A DNA stretch of 64,000 nucleotides from positions 3,318,501 through 3,382,500 of the forward strand of contig CM034131.1 in assembly GCA_019914995.1 (NCBI GenBank). The letters are read 5' to 3'. Below are positions 23,866 to 38,800 of the stretch, piece by piece (positions within the stretch are counted from its first letter, which is position 1; each line of letters begins with the position of its first letter). The DNA is from Acanthochlamys bracteata. Lineage: Eukaryota; Streptophyta; Magnoliopsida; Pandanales; Velloziaceae. The notes beneath the pieces were generated by a model. It did no database searches. It saw nothing but the letters and a program-made list of their open reading frames with translations, and was not told the DNA's origin. Both the position numbers and the translations under genes were made by a program.

Positions 23866-26800
23866 ATGGAAACAAGTAGCAGTAGCAGCAGAGGGCGGCA
23901 TGGCGGCGGTGGCCGTGGTTCAATCCAATTACTTGGCACCGACCTTCTCTGTGCCGTTTTCGCTCTTCTCGACCCCTTCACTCTCGTTCGTTGCTCTGTT
24001 GTCTGTAAGGCCTGGTATTCCACACCACCACTCACCACATCCTTTTATTCTTATTCTCTATTCTTAAATTTCTTACTCCACACACAAAAAAAAAATCTCA
24101 AATAATTTGTCTTAATTTGTAAGACTTAAGTGTATCGATATTCATTTCTATGTCTTTACTTCAAAATTTTCTGGTTCTAGTTTCAACTTTATCTACCAGT
24201 ATGCCTGCTTTGACGTTTATTTGTACTTTTTGAGCTAGAGGGAGTCACCAGAGTGTAAGATTTCCAAATAATTGTCGTTGTGTGGATTTTCCTTGTTATC
24301 ATGTTACTTTGATTTTGTGTATCAAATGCTTCCTAGATATGAATGATTTGTGTCCTTCACAGGGTACCTTTATCTAGACTGTATATATTATTGTCTAACT
24401 TTTGGATAGTTGGCGTGGCATGAACTATTCTGAAAATGCAATGGTAATTTGATTTAGTCAAGTCCAAGTAGTTTTTAACAAACTATAGGTTGATGGATCT
24501 AAACCCGAATGGTGTAGATTTAATCAAGCTTAGATTTATGACAAAACCATGACTGTGTTAAAATTTTTGGAAGTTGAACCAAATGTTTAGATTAGCAGCT
24601 AATTACTGTTATTTAGGGAAAAGATCACTTGATGTTACATTGTGGAACTCCATATGGCAAGGATAAACATAATTTTAACTCATAAATGGCCAAAAATCTT
24701 CTTTCATTTTATGGTAATAACCTTTCTGAAAATTTATCATTTTTTCTAGTTAGTGTTCCTATTGTAACTATGTCGTTATTCTTGGACCTCAAACAATCAT
24801 AAATTGATCCATATTTTGGCCAAATGTAGTAGGATCTTATTTTCCAAAGCATGATTATAATTAGAATAGGCTCAATTTACAATATCAAGTCATCTTATTT
24901 ATTTTAAAAGAAAAGAACCTTGTGTTACGCCATCTCTGTATTTCCACAGGTATAATATCATCTACAAATCTTCCTTATTGCAAGATTTATTCCAACAGCT
25001 GAATCCATATCTTCATAATAAAAATGTATCATCTCTCGGGACATCAATGAGAATTTGTCTAGAGGACTTGGCAATGGAGGCACACAAACTAGCTCTCTCA
25101 AGTGGTTTTGCTGAAGTTCATCAATGGATTGGTCATTCTGTCAGGTTTGGAAAATATGATTATATCTTTGCTTCCTTGTTGGATTCCTCATACTGCAGTA
25201 TGTTTTAGTATTATCATTATTATTGTTTCTGCTGATATCTAGATGTGGTGCAACTTGTTTGCCATCTATTTTAAGTTAACATAGCTGTGTAGACTCAAAG
25301 TTCCATTGTTCATACCCATGGTCTTTGTATAATATAAGCTATCTTATTTTGCGTTCTCATAGTGCCAATAAGATAGATTCCTATGTAAAATGCTCTTTAT
25401 TCATTCCTTTGGTATGGGTTTTGCTTACAGGGTCAACTCATGTAGGATGAGGAGGGGTCTACTAGTTACAGGGGTGGGGGATAAGGTAAGTTTCAAGAAT
25501 TCTAGTTTTGAAGTTAGGTTATGCAAATATATTACTTTTTTTCCTCTCTAATTTCATTATTTATTTTATGAATCTTGATCTTAGTATACTTATTACTTTG
25601 TGTAAATAGGGCAACCTGCTACGTTATGTATTTCTGAGGTTTCTTTATCGATGCTAGGCGGAAGAATTTTTGTCAATTTAGACTACAAAAATTCAAGCCC
25701 TTTATTATGTGTGGTTGATAGATACTAGAATAACTTAGGGATTTTATTACTGCAAAATATTTAAAAAAGTTTCTCCTAATTCTTTTTAGCTCTGCTTCCA
25801 CTTCTTTATTTTTGTTTGGTTTTTTTTTTATCATTTGGTAGTTCCTATGCTACATCATATATTAAAATCTCCTTAGGTCTTTATCTTTTATGTCAACGTC
25901 ATCTTAGTTGGCACAAGATGTATCAGTTTTTCAATTCTGATGCATCTTTTCATCTGTACCCACATTTATTGTTGTAATTACATTATACTACTCTCCTTCT
26001 TCAATATGGTTTACTTAACTCTTAATCTTCTCAAAACAGTTAAGTTATAATCTTAGAAAGACACATTTTGATCATATATGAAGAATCTACTTTTGCCATC
26101 TTGCTTCTATTCTATTGGTGATATTTCCCTCAATATTCTGTCTGTTTATGTTATAGACAGAAGTTACTGAAGTTAATTTTCTTCTTATCTCTCATTTCGA
26201 TTCTCTTATTTGATTCACATCTTTTCTATTTATCCTATTACAAGATGCATTTGTATGATCTATATTTGTTCTACTTGAACCATAGTTGTCAGAACCGAAC
26301 CAGAGATCGACCTTGTCAAGCTATTGGGTCACAGCTGGATTAGCAGGTCAATATGTTGAACTGGAGGCCAATCCAATGTAGCAAATTTATGCTTGTGATA
26401 TGCAAAATATGAAAGGCGCACCTCTTGCAACTTGCGGCTTTATGTAACAATAAAATTAGAGCATGTTAATAAAAACACATACTGGTTAAAAGTTAAAAAT
26501 GAATTTGGTAACATGACATACAAAACAAAGATGCATTGCAGATCTTGTAAAAAATCAATACATGAACATAAGCTGAAGTTTCAGTCATAAAAACAAAAGA
26601 AGTTCGTTTTAATCCAAATTTGTTATAGAACTTTGGGTTTAATGTCGTGTAATTACTCCCCCATTGGAAGCCATTGCTGATATATAGCAAAAACTGTTAG
26701 GAAGAATTCAGTAACAAATTTAAAATGAATCTTTGTAGGAAGGAGCTGATTGTTGCAAGAATTCTATAGATGACATCACTAACTTTGGAGTCTTAGATGT

Positions 26801-29800
26801 AACTAATTATTTAAAAAGATTCTGATCAATGATGTGGACCATTATATAGGATAAAAATTGGAAAAAAAAAACCTAAATAATGATGAAAACCATTTTTGAC
26901 TAGAATTAACCAAAGCACCCTTATATTATGATGTATTTTGTATTTCTGAAATGTGATTTTTTTGTCACTTTGTCTATTTACAAAAACTTGGTCGGATTTT
27001 AAAGTTCGCACTGGGTCATTCAATTAACCGGTGGACCGCCGAGTTAACCTGTTCACACCCTTTTTTTGCAAGTCATCTAATAATAGAACTAGACCATTTA
27101 GGCAATGGGGTCATTGGTTCTCTGGTTGGACCACAGGTTTGGTTTGGTTCTGATAACTAGGACTTGAGGTGAATGTCTTTGTCTAAAGTTTTCCTTATAT
27201 CTCAAGATTGGAATCCCTCTTTCTTTTGTTCATAAGCAATAGCATGGGTAAAAGTAAGGTAAAACCATTTGACAGTCTGTACTAAAGCACAATATTCACT
27301 TTTTCCTTGCACTTCCAAAATATTCATTTCAGCTTCTGAACTATGACATTCATGTTCAAACTTACCCTACAATTAGTAGCTTCATTAAAATCAATTTTAA
27401 ACTAATATATTGTTTGGGTTAAATTCATTCCTATTAGATTATTTTATTATCTAATTTTATTTTAAATGTTAACTAAATTAATCACTTTCTGTTTCTCAAT
27501 CCTAATTAACATGACACCTCTCTAGCTACTTATCTGTCATCCCCCCTTCCATCACCATTGTCTTCATCGCTGGGTTGATGGACCTCTTCTTCTGTACCCT
27601 TGTCTGCTGTAAAGAATAGGGACTTACCAAATATTGCACACTAATGGAATTCTAATTCGCTTAGTATAATAGAAAGCTAACAAAATCTGTAAAAGTCGAA
27701 TAGAACCATGCATCTCCTCATGGCAGGGAAGCAAAGGGCTTGACCTAGTAATATAGTCTAACATAGAATAAGATATTACAAGAAGAAGCTATATGATCAT
27801 CATCTTGCAGAATGGAAGAGGATGTGGAAGGGGATGCCAGTCTCTCATCAATGAGGAAGATGATAGTGGAGGACAAAGGTGGACAAATAGGATAGTTTAG
27901 TTAGGATATCGTGTTAATTAGGATTAGGTAACAAAATTTAGTTAATTTAGATAGAAATAAAAATTAAATATAGTTTATACTGTTAAAAGTATTTAAAAAA
28001 CTAGGTATCACTTTAATTAAAAAATAGTTAAATAAACTAATGCTTCACTTAATTATAAAATAATTTGAAATTTAAATTGAATGGAGTTTCTAAGGGATAC
28101 ATTTATACAAGAAAATCATGGTAGAAAGGTTGAAATCTATATGCTTAGATAGTAAAACAAAATATAACTTTTCTTTCTTTTGACATGTGTCACAGGACTT
28201 GGAAAACAAACTCAATAGAAACCTTTGAACTCTTTTGGCTATCTATTCAACACTCTTAAATGTTTGCCCGGCACTAAAGATATTTATAATCTACTTTAGT
28301 TAAAAATGCAAGTACGAATCTTATGTCTGCTATATATATTCTTATATTTCAACAGTTTATCTTCTTCTCAATACTAAATTGTTACTCATCTCTGCATAAC
28401 CTAGAAGGAACAATATGTATAACCGAAAAAAAAGAACTCCATTCCATTCACAACAAAACCTCATATACTATCTCCTGAACTCTAACCACATGTACAGCAT
28501 ATGGCCATTAGCTCATGGTTTGCATCTTGAAATAGGAAGCACATTCTTCAGAAAAGTAAGACTGATGGGTAACAAAATTCTATGCGTTAGCAGTCTTATC
28601 TATAGATAAGAAAGAAAGCAATCATATTCAGATTGACTTAAATGTGAGGAGGCCATCATCCTAGACACTGACCAGCTGATCATTCTAGATTTTTTCCTTC
28701 CCGATGAATGTGTAATATGTGAAAATACTTAATTTAGCATTTACATTAGTACTTCATAGTGCAAAACAAACCTTTGGGCAGAACAGGTGCAAGTTTAGTG
28801 AATTTTTTGAAATAAAGAGGCATAGTGAATATTTTGTCTTAATACAAGGGTGTCAATTAGCTTTATACCATAAAAATAATAAACTTAGGAGATGCTTTGA
28901 TAATATCTAATAAGCTTGTCATTGCTCTAAAACAAAACATGGCCTCAAATGAAGTCATGCCATAGACCTTTCGCAATTCTTATCCAGTGCCCAAAGCAAG
29001 TTGCTGTGCTGTCAGTATCTTAGAGATATGTAAAAAGCATGTAATTGTGAAAATTCATCTTTCTTTTTCTTGGACCTATTAAGCTTATGTTCTTGTCTTA
29101 AGTAGCTGCAAACTTGATGCTATCAAATCACCTATTCATGATACTGTTCCTTGGGGTTGTCGTTTAGAAATGACAAAATATACATCAGTAAAGAAGCAAG
29201 AATCACAAAAGTAACATAAAGTAGCTTTGTGTATCTTTATTTCCTTTTGGCATCTAGTGCACATACATATTTTGAAATAATGTTATACATGTGGTTTATG
29301 CATGGTATTGTGTTAATTCTCATAATGATTCGTATTGGTGGCTGGTATATTTTTTGAATATGAATAGTATGAACACGATGAAAACATCATCTTTTGTATT
29401 ACTAGGTTTTAAGACTTTGGTCTGCTGAAAGTTACAAGTGTTTGGATGAATATTCAGTTCCAGGCGTGCAGGGTTTACTTGATTTTGATTTTGATGAGAC
29501 CAAGGTATTGCTAGTCAGTGTTTTCATTTCCTTTCACATCTAAAGAAATTTTATAGTTTGTTGGTTGCTTATATTGTAGATTTGCAAAATATATTATATT
29601 GGTAATAATTTTTTGCCTTCACTCGCATGGCTTTAGGTTGCAAATGAATTCGACTATTGTTTGTATCTGTCACAACTCAAAGTAGAAAATAAGAGAAGGA
29701 CTACGCTATATTCCGACATAGAAAAATAGTGGATCTATGCTCATTCTGTTGTTTGCTCACCTTTTCTTTCACGTCACCAATATAGGAGTTCACTGTGTTA

Positions 29801-32800
29801 TTACAATTTAGTATGTGCTGATATAAAAAACATAAAAGAACTGTCAATTACTCAACACTAAATTATATGGAAGTCTCAGAAGCTTTTGTTTATGCCCGTC
29901 TTCTCACTAAACTAAAAAATGTGAAGTTTGTTGTCTTTGATATTGTATCTTCTTCTAAAAACATTGAAAAGAGCCAAATAGCTTTGCTCTTGAATAAGAC
30001 AAGAATGAGAAGACTATTTATAGCAGGACAAGCCGTGAGAGCTTATTGATGGAATTTTAAAATTAAATGAAATGATGAGACATAGTTAAGGAGAATGAAT
30101 GGATCCATTGTGAGTGATAGGTGCTTGTACACCATTGGGCGATATAGTTGTTTGATATCTTGACCCAAGGAGGATCCATTAAACGATTGTCTGGTAACGT
30201 CTTTGTTATATGACATTTTGCTTTCAATTGCCGTTGGAATCAGGCCTTCCCAGCTTTTCCTCCCTAGTTAAGAAAAAAATTGTTGCTTTCAAATCCCACA
30301 AAAAGTCCACTTTGTTGAAGGAAGTGATGTATGGAAACATAGCTATAAAGCTAACAAAGTTGGATTTTTTGCATGTCCTCTAAGAACAGCCATAAAATGG
30401 GTAGCAAGATTCCAAATTTTGACTTAGAAGCCAACGGTGAAGGAAGTAACAATAAGAGGAGGTGATGAGGTGGAGTTAAATATGTAGCATGAGGAGATGA
30501 TTCTCAACTTGCAATGTAGGGATTTTGGTTTATTATCATGCTTCCGGTTTGAGTCGAGTTTATAGGGTATACCTTTTGGTAGAAATAATCGTATAATTGT
30601 AAAATATTGCAGAAAATACAAGAAGTTATCTAGAATCATATCTACATGAAACACATGACTATGCACATTTCTATTCGAATCATTCACATTCAAGCATGGA
30701 TGTAATGTTAAAAAATGGAGACAAACTTTAGGAAAAAAAATTTGAGAAATTCCAAAAGAAAGCGCTATAACCTTCAAACTTCTTCAAATCTCTATATGCA
30801 AACTATGCTAGCAAATAAGGCAAAGAGAGTTTAAAAGTTATAGTCTTGAAGACATGCTAACGTAACATTGTCTTAGTAGCATATTTGGTTCTCTAGTGCG
30901 AGGCTCCTCCCAAAAGTCTTTTAAAGATACAACGATAAATTATTTTAGGTTGAATGTGATAGTTCATGAATTAGATTCTCGTAGTGATAGTAGAATTATA
31001 ATCATTCTCTAGTGAGAAGCTGAAATTTCCTAAAGAGAACTTAGGAAAGAAGGAAGTAGTGATGCGGAGTGTTCTTTATTCTTTTGACATAGAGTGGGAG
31101 ACTTTTGCCTTCAAGATCGAGAGATAGAGCAGTTTTAAATTATGGTCTCTGGGATCTTGTTAGCTAGACTTAAGTCGGTATTGATTAAAAAGCGTATTAA
31201 TTAATATGATAATAAAATATTTTATATATATCAAATAAATTAAATCTAACAATCCTGCATATGATTTCAAATTTTATTAGAGAGAAGTTCAAACTCGGTT
31301 TATATGCAAACATAAATGAGACTTCATTGAATTCGAAATGTCAAATATAAAAAAAGTGAGAAATTGAGAACTCCAAAAGTTATATATGTGATAGGCATAG
31401 GTGCCTTTCGAATTTGAACACTCACTTAATATCACTTTGCATTTCATTCGGAGGGGGGAAATGGATATAGGCCTCGAATTGGCCTCCACTTCTTCTATAA
31501 GTACAAAGGTACACATAGTGTTGTTGATTATGACCATAATTCTAATGGGTATGCTAGAAGGTCTTGCACTCGTGTGTGTTATTGGGAGTTTACCTAACTC
31601 TTCCTAGTTAGAGCCTCGTAACCATATGTATAGGTGAGTCATTGAAGAGTTCAAGTGCATCAAACCACCTTGTCATAAGGATCATGGACTCATTAGAACA
31701 TTTAGGTGTTGTTTGGCTAAGCATTTCAATTCCTTTTTCATTACAACTTTTCATTTCACGTTTTCCGACAAAACCTTCTAAAATAATCTATAAAATTTTT
31801 TGAAATTTAAAAAGTACAAAAAATTTCTACATAATAAAATCTTATTATTATTATTATTATTATTATTTAGGATAAAAAATAGAGTTCGTTTTTTAAAAGT
31901 TTTTAAAATACGCTTCGTTCTAGAAAAGCTTATTTTTAAAATCACTTTCAAACATTCCCTTCAGTCCTTTCGTATCTCATTGTTAAGTTCGAACATTCGT
32001 TGCTTAAGAGATAGCTAAGAGTTAAGTACTTAAGCGGTAATTAATCTAGCTTGTTTCTAGCCTTTGACCTTCCAACAAGGTAAGGTTTCAACCGTTATGA
32101 CCTTCTTCATATGACTTGGCCTTCAACCCCTCATAAGATTCGAGAGCCACAATCTTGTTAAGAGCCATGGTCAAATTATCAACCAAGTTTCTCCGTATCT
32201 CATAGTCATAAGTACCAACAAGTTCTTTTCAATTTGTAGGGAATGGGGTTGGGTTGTGTTTTATCCGTAGATACGATACATGTACACAGCAGGATACTCT
32301 TGTCAACATTTCTTGGTAGTTGCTTTGCTATTACGATACATAAATATAGTGTTAGGGCCTTTTGAGGAAAGGTATGACATACAACATATCACGAAACCAT
32401 TAGGTGACTTGGTTTTTGGTACAAACGGTATTAAGAGCAATAATATCGGATTCAATAGTGCTTAATTATAGTAGTTTGCTTCATAAAATTAATGCTTTGA
32501 CTCCATTTCCTATTAAGAATGTTTAGGCAAAAGTGGATTTGACATTTTTATTGTCTGTTTTATCCTTATGAAAAAGGAGGATTGCCTGAAGGTTGCAGAA
32601 AGCTGTTCTTAAGTATCTTAATACTCTATATAGCACCTTCTAATGATCTATACTTGGATTACTAGTGTGTCTACTAAGATGTTTTACCAACCTGTTCTTG
32701 TGTAGTTCACTAGAAACCCAATATAACAATACATTGTTGAAACACAGGCTGCTTCATTTTTAGCCAAATGAAAGTTAGGATCTAGAGAAGTACCAACTCA

Positions 32801-35800
32801 CTTTGCATTTTGGTAGCAAAACTTAGCCAACAAACTTTCACCAGAGTGAGACTTAGAAATGCAAGACTATTAGAGTCTTCTCATTTCAAATTCAATATTA
32901 CATCAGCTTGCCGAAGGCTTTAATATCAAAGTTCTTGGATAGAGTTTGCTTTACTGCTCAATAAACTACTAGTATCAAAAGGTATATCATCGATAGATAA
33001 GCATAAAGTAACAACGTAATGATCATATATTAGTATAATCACAGGCATCTGCTTCATTACTAGAGAAATTATACCGGAGCAACAACGAATCAAAATTTCC
33101 ATTCTCGATCGTGGAGGTGTTTGTGTAAGTCAATAGAGAGATCTTTTTAATTTGCGTACCTTCTCTTTATGTCCATGGACTACAAAGTCTCCCAAGTTGC
33201 TTCTTTAAAATTTTAATTACAACTCATATTTTAAAATCCCGTGTTAACATCCATTTGATGAATATGCAAGTGACATTCAGAAGGAAAAGCAACCAGCCCA
33301 TGGATGGTAGTGATACTTGCAACAGGTTTATATACTTCAAAAGTAATCAATGAGGGATTTCTGTGAATAACTCTTGGCCATATAGTATTCCGTTGTACTA
33401 TCTTGACGTACCTTTTTTCCAGAACACCCATTCGTGACCAATATGTTTGCACCGAGGGACTGGGTTTCAAAACTAAAGTTTTGTTTTGGATTATGATAAA
33501 AATCTCACACTATATTTCTTCCTTTCAAAATGGTGCATCTTGTTGTGAGGTTATAGCTTCCTCAAAAGTTGTAGGCAATCCTTACCGACAATATAAATTC
33601 ATCACCAAGAGTAATGAATTCAGATTCTAGAATTCCTACTAAGAGATGGTTCAGGATCAGAATGAAAGTCAGATTCATGAGAAGCTTCACTTGACCAACC
33701 TTGAGCACTGAAAAAAGTATTCCTATTTAATTAGCTTTTCTCCAAATTTCGGGTGTCATGATAAAAGAGTAGTAATGAATCACATGATATGTACAAGTGT
33801 CTTATTCTCTCTTTGCAACCTTATGGGATGTGGAGAGTAGCGAATCCATGGATAATGCCAGTCTCTTTCACAGAAGAAAGAAATCATGGGAAATATATTC
33901 ACTACCATATCCGACTTTAAAACTTTAATGTTTGCATCTTGTTGGTTTTAAACCTTGATCTTTTAAGTTTTAAATCATTCTAGCAATCACTTTTTAATCT
34001 ATGCAAGTAAACATAAGAGAAATGATATTTATTATGCGTGAAAGCATCATGTGTGTGTAAAGTTGTTAGTGGGTGTTATGAATTTGAATAATTATATGCA
34101 ACTTCAACCATAATTCGGATTATGATGCTGTTCACCATAATACGTAGAACTGCTCTAAACACAACGATATTTAGCGTAATCATCTTTGAAAGTGATAAAA
34201 TATCGATTACCACCTCTCCATGTTGTTCCTGATTCACATATTGGAATGCATAAGTTCATGTAAGTATTCATCTATGAAAATGGCAAAATAATGTTTTACC
34301 GCCTCTTGATGCTGTCACTGGATAACAAACATCACAACGAACAAGTTCAAGTATGCTAAATTCCCTTTTCAATTGTTTCAAAAGGTTGATGAGGTTGCGT
34401 AGGCTCCCTACACACTTCAGATTTGTCACTCAGAAAGTCACATAATGTGGTTAGAGATATATTAACCTCCTCTTGATTAGAATTATAGTTGACATGTTCT
34501 AACTGAGCATGCCATAAAGATTTTGAAGATGAATCAACATGCATAACATTTTTATGAGCATTCATTTTAAGAATATACATCGAGCCTAAAAATGTCTTTT
34601 ATTAAAAAAAGCCTAACCGATAGGGAAGTGTTATGGGTTATAATTACATTAGTTCCAAAGAAGTTAAATTTAAAGCCGTTACACAAGATTGCAGAAACAT
34701 TAATTAAATTGTAGTTGATTTGAGGCACATACCTCACATCATGCATACTAATGCCTTTTTCTGATGTAAGCCTTAAGTCAATATGACCAAGCCCCACCAC
34801 AGTTGACATAGTTTCAATGCCCATAGTGACAATTCTTTCACTCCAACCTAGAAAGAGGAAATTGAAGTGTTAAGCACATATGTATGTAGGCTCAGTATCC
34901 AACCACCAATCACTAGCTAACAAGGTCTAGTTATCTCTAAAAGACATTGTTAGCCTGAAGGGGAGTTCTGGTTACTAGGACAACCGTTGGAGACCGTTGG
35001 AGATGTGGACTGACTGCAAAGCCTTCTTGCAAAGGAATGGTTTTGATCTTGTGAGGAAGATTGAACAATAGTCTCGTTAGGTTGATTTGGTATTGAATTG
35101 GTTGTAGGCCACTTTTCTCGCACATGGCATTGTTATTTTCTTCTAATTTCACTAAATAAATTAGTTGAGGCAATACTGGGTCTGTTTCTCTAATAAGTCA
35201 CACAAACTCGCAACTGTGGGAAAATTCTTTTTGTAGAGTTTCAACAACAAATTTATCACCAAGACTGTTTCAATTAAGCTTAAACAACTAAAACAATTAG
35301 TTGAAGTAATTGGGTCTGTTTGTCACACTAAATCTCACAATTTCTTGCCATTCTAGGGGAAATCTTTTTATTAGAGTTCCAACAAGAAAATTATCATGAA
35401 GACTGTTTCCAGTAAGCTCCAACAACTTAATAAGAACTCTAGGTGGTGAATCTGATCATTAGTAGAGCGATTCTGCTAAAGCATAAACTGATATTTCTTT
35501 TAGTTAGACAACGTTTTATGTTTAGAAAAGAAAGCAACTAAAATAAAGAGTTTAAATAAATATTTTAATCATTTGTTAATTAATAGATAATAAGTAAATA
35601 AGTTAGCTAGTACATTGGTGTGAAGGTATATGGCTCTTCAAGGATGAAAGCTTGTATAGGAGTTCTTATTGAGCAATTGAAAGTCCCATAACACGAAACC
35701 GGAGTTTCTTAAAGTCCAATTGTTTTATATGTATTAAGATTTTGGGTAATTTTCTAAAAATAAAAACTATGAGAAAGTCCAGTACAAAGCATTACACTTA

Positions 35801-38800
35801 CACCAAGATGCAAGTTACTTCAAGTCCAACATGCAAGCTATTACTAGCAAATAAGTTAGAGATAACTTTAGGAGTCTTAGCCGTTGAGGCATACTCCAAG
35901 GGTGGCATTTGGGCCTCATGTGCAAGCTTCTCCCTAATCACTCTTACATATACCACTAAACAATTTTCCACTTAATATTCCATAGAGAAATTAAAATTTG
36001 TGAAAAGGATTTGAGAAAAGAAGAAAGCATTGAAGGATAGTGGAGTGTTCTCTCTCTCTCTCCCTCTCTCTACGTTAATAGACAGAGGTAATTAGGGGTT
36101 TTAAACCTATGCTTACTTGGGTTTGCCATGTTCAACTAAACCTAACCCGAAATAATTAAAATATATTACTTACTATAATAATGAATATTTTAAATCAATT
36201 GAATAAATTAATAGTGTGTTTGGGAATGCTTTTGAAAAGTGCTTTTCTGACAGAGGGTGTTTTTGTCATATTTTGATAAACGAGCTCTACTATTTTGACT
36301 TTTAAAAAAAACAATAAAAAAGTCTTACTACGTAGAATATTTTTATATTTTCTAAAATAGATTTTGTAGAGCATTGTAGAAGGTTTATTGAAAAAAATAA
36401 TATGAAAAGTTGAAAAGCTATTTTTTTGGAACGCGTTGCCAAACGCGCCTTTAAATCTGAAAGGTTTTGCATGAACTGAAGCTGCTTTTACTTGTATTTC
36501 AAGCTTAACATGAAACCTATAAAGACAACTTTTGGTCAGTTGGACTTTTTGGTGATATTAGCAACCTAGAGCTATAGATGTAAAAATGGGCCGGGTACTA
36601 GCCCGCCCGGCCCTATAAATAGTGACAGGATCGGGTCAGTCCGGCCCGATCCTACAGGTAGTATCAGACTGATCTTGTCGGCCTGCCTACTCGGGTACTG
36701 TTACATTGACCAGTCAACACTCAATATTGATAGTTGACCGGTCATCATTGACCATTGACCAAATCAAATTTTATTTTAAAAATATTTTTAAATAATAAGA
36801 AATATACATTTTAGTAATAAAAGATTTTATGTTTATTTTGTATCCTAAAAATAAAATTTAAATTTTATTTTTATAAAAAAATTAAAAATATATCGAGTAA
36901 ACGGGCCGGATCGGGCTGGTCCTGTCCGAATACTGAAAACGGGCCGGGCTGGCCCAGACCGCCCATATTTGCACCTATACCTAGAGCTCTTTGCGATCTT
37001 TTTGACACCTCTAAATTGTCTATTTTTCAGACTTCATAATTCCAACTAGAGTGTATGCTTTCCTTTATTGAACCAAAAACAATGTGTATGGCTGCTTTGG
37101 GATTTGAAAGTTACTAGAAAATGAGGGTAGGATTGCCTTGTAGACAAACTTGAGACACGGCTATGAGGACTCAAAAATTCGGAGGCGAATAGAACAATGA
37201 TTCCCGATTCTAAGTTGCCTAGAGATGCTTTCGTTACAGGCTATAGAAGTAAGTATGAGGTGAAAGGGACACTAATTCCCGATGTATTCCAAGTTAACTA
37301 AGATGCTTTAGTTAGAGGCTATAGAAGTAAGTTGGAAAATCGATTTTTTAATCTTTCTCTGGAATGCAAAGGCATAGTCAATTACTCATTCGGAAATGAT
37401 AAGCCAAACTAAGGAATGTAGTCTGTTGCTTAAAGCATGCTATTGTAACTTCATGTTTTAGTTGAAATAAATTCGCTTTTAGAAAGGTAGTATAAGGGGT
37501 CTGGTAGGGCTTAATAAATTGTCAACAGAGAACATATGAAAGTTGAAACATTAATGTCAAATGCCTTTAATTAGTTAAAATCATCAATCTCAGACGAAGC
37601 TATCTTTCAGTAGTGAAAACATTATTTCAAAATTATAGCCTGTTTTAAACTTATATCTTATAGTGCTATTTTCAAAATCCTAAAAGCCTAACAATCTCAT
37701 TTCTCATGTATGTTCTGATGACTAATGGCATCTGGTTATGATACTAAAGGTAGATCCATATGTTATTTAAAAAAAAATATCCTGGTTTCATAATTTTTGT
37801 TAAAATTGCACTATTAAAAAAAAAGTAGATCTTATTAAAGGTCAAGCTCCTCTTTGACCATGATATAGTTTCTGGTCCTCAAAAATTTCCACTGTTAATA
37901 CTCCCTTCATACAGAAAGATCTTAAGTTTTAGTCCATAAAGCATTCTAAATAACCAAAATTGCTCTTCACTTTCTCTTTTCCTCCTTAACCTTTCCTATG
38001 ATTTATCCAATCCTTCATCGCTGCCCACTTATGCCAAACCCTTTACATTTTCTGCCGTGGTATGGATATCTACATGTAACATTTTACATGTGTACGCAAT
38101 CGGGTCTCAATCTATAGACTTTTAAGGGTGCCATGGAAAAACAAAAGGCTCAAAGCTGCATATATATTACCAGCATATAGTTGCTTATCTATCCATGGTA
38201 ACATCAAGGACTAGAGAGGTACATCCATTGTCATGACAAATATAAGCACCATCAAGTATATACACAAACCCACACATTGCAAGATCAATTGTCTATAAAG
38301 TAAAATTGTATAGGCTATCTATATACAAATCAAAACAATAACATAGTTCATTTGAAAAGTTCATTCTTCAAAGTTAAAGCAATTACATCATCCATCAAAG
38401 AACTTCGAAAGAACTAGCGACAAGACATACTAAAACTCTTAACTGAATTCTAATAATGTTCTGCGATACTCTTCCAAGTCACTTTTGACAACCAGAAGCA
38501 AACATGTTCTCAAATCTTCTTTCGAATTCCTAGAATTATCAATGCTTTCAGCAAATATTAGCAAAAAACACTCCATATCAAACACTCGGCTCTTGTTCTG
38601 CACCATTCTAACAAAGACACTATTAGTTGGCATACTTAAACCACGTTGGTCATTCAAAAATTCACCTATTGCAGCCTGTGTGTATAGTATTCCTAGTAGT
38701 TAAGAGCTATTTAACAACAGGAGAACTAGGGCAACATTTTCTGCATTAGCTCTTTAAATGATTAGCAGAGGGTACAATTTTTTTAGACTTTAGCCACCTG

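Noticed and set aside
30424-30777. 117-codon minus-strand open stretch in intron 4
   Set aside because: Looks like a chance frame (F, I, S and H rich). There is no family resemblance and no splice sites.
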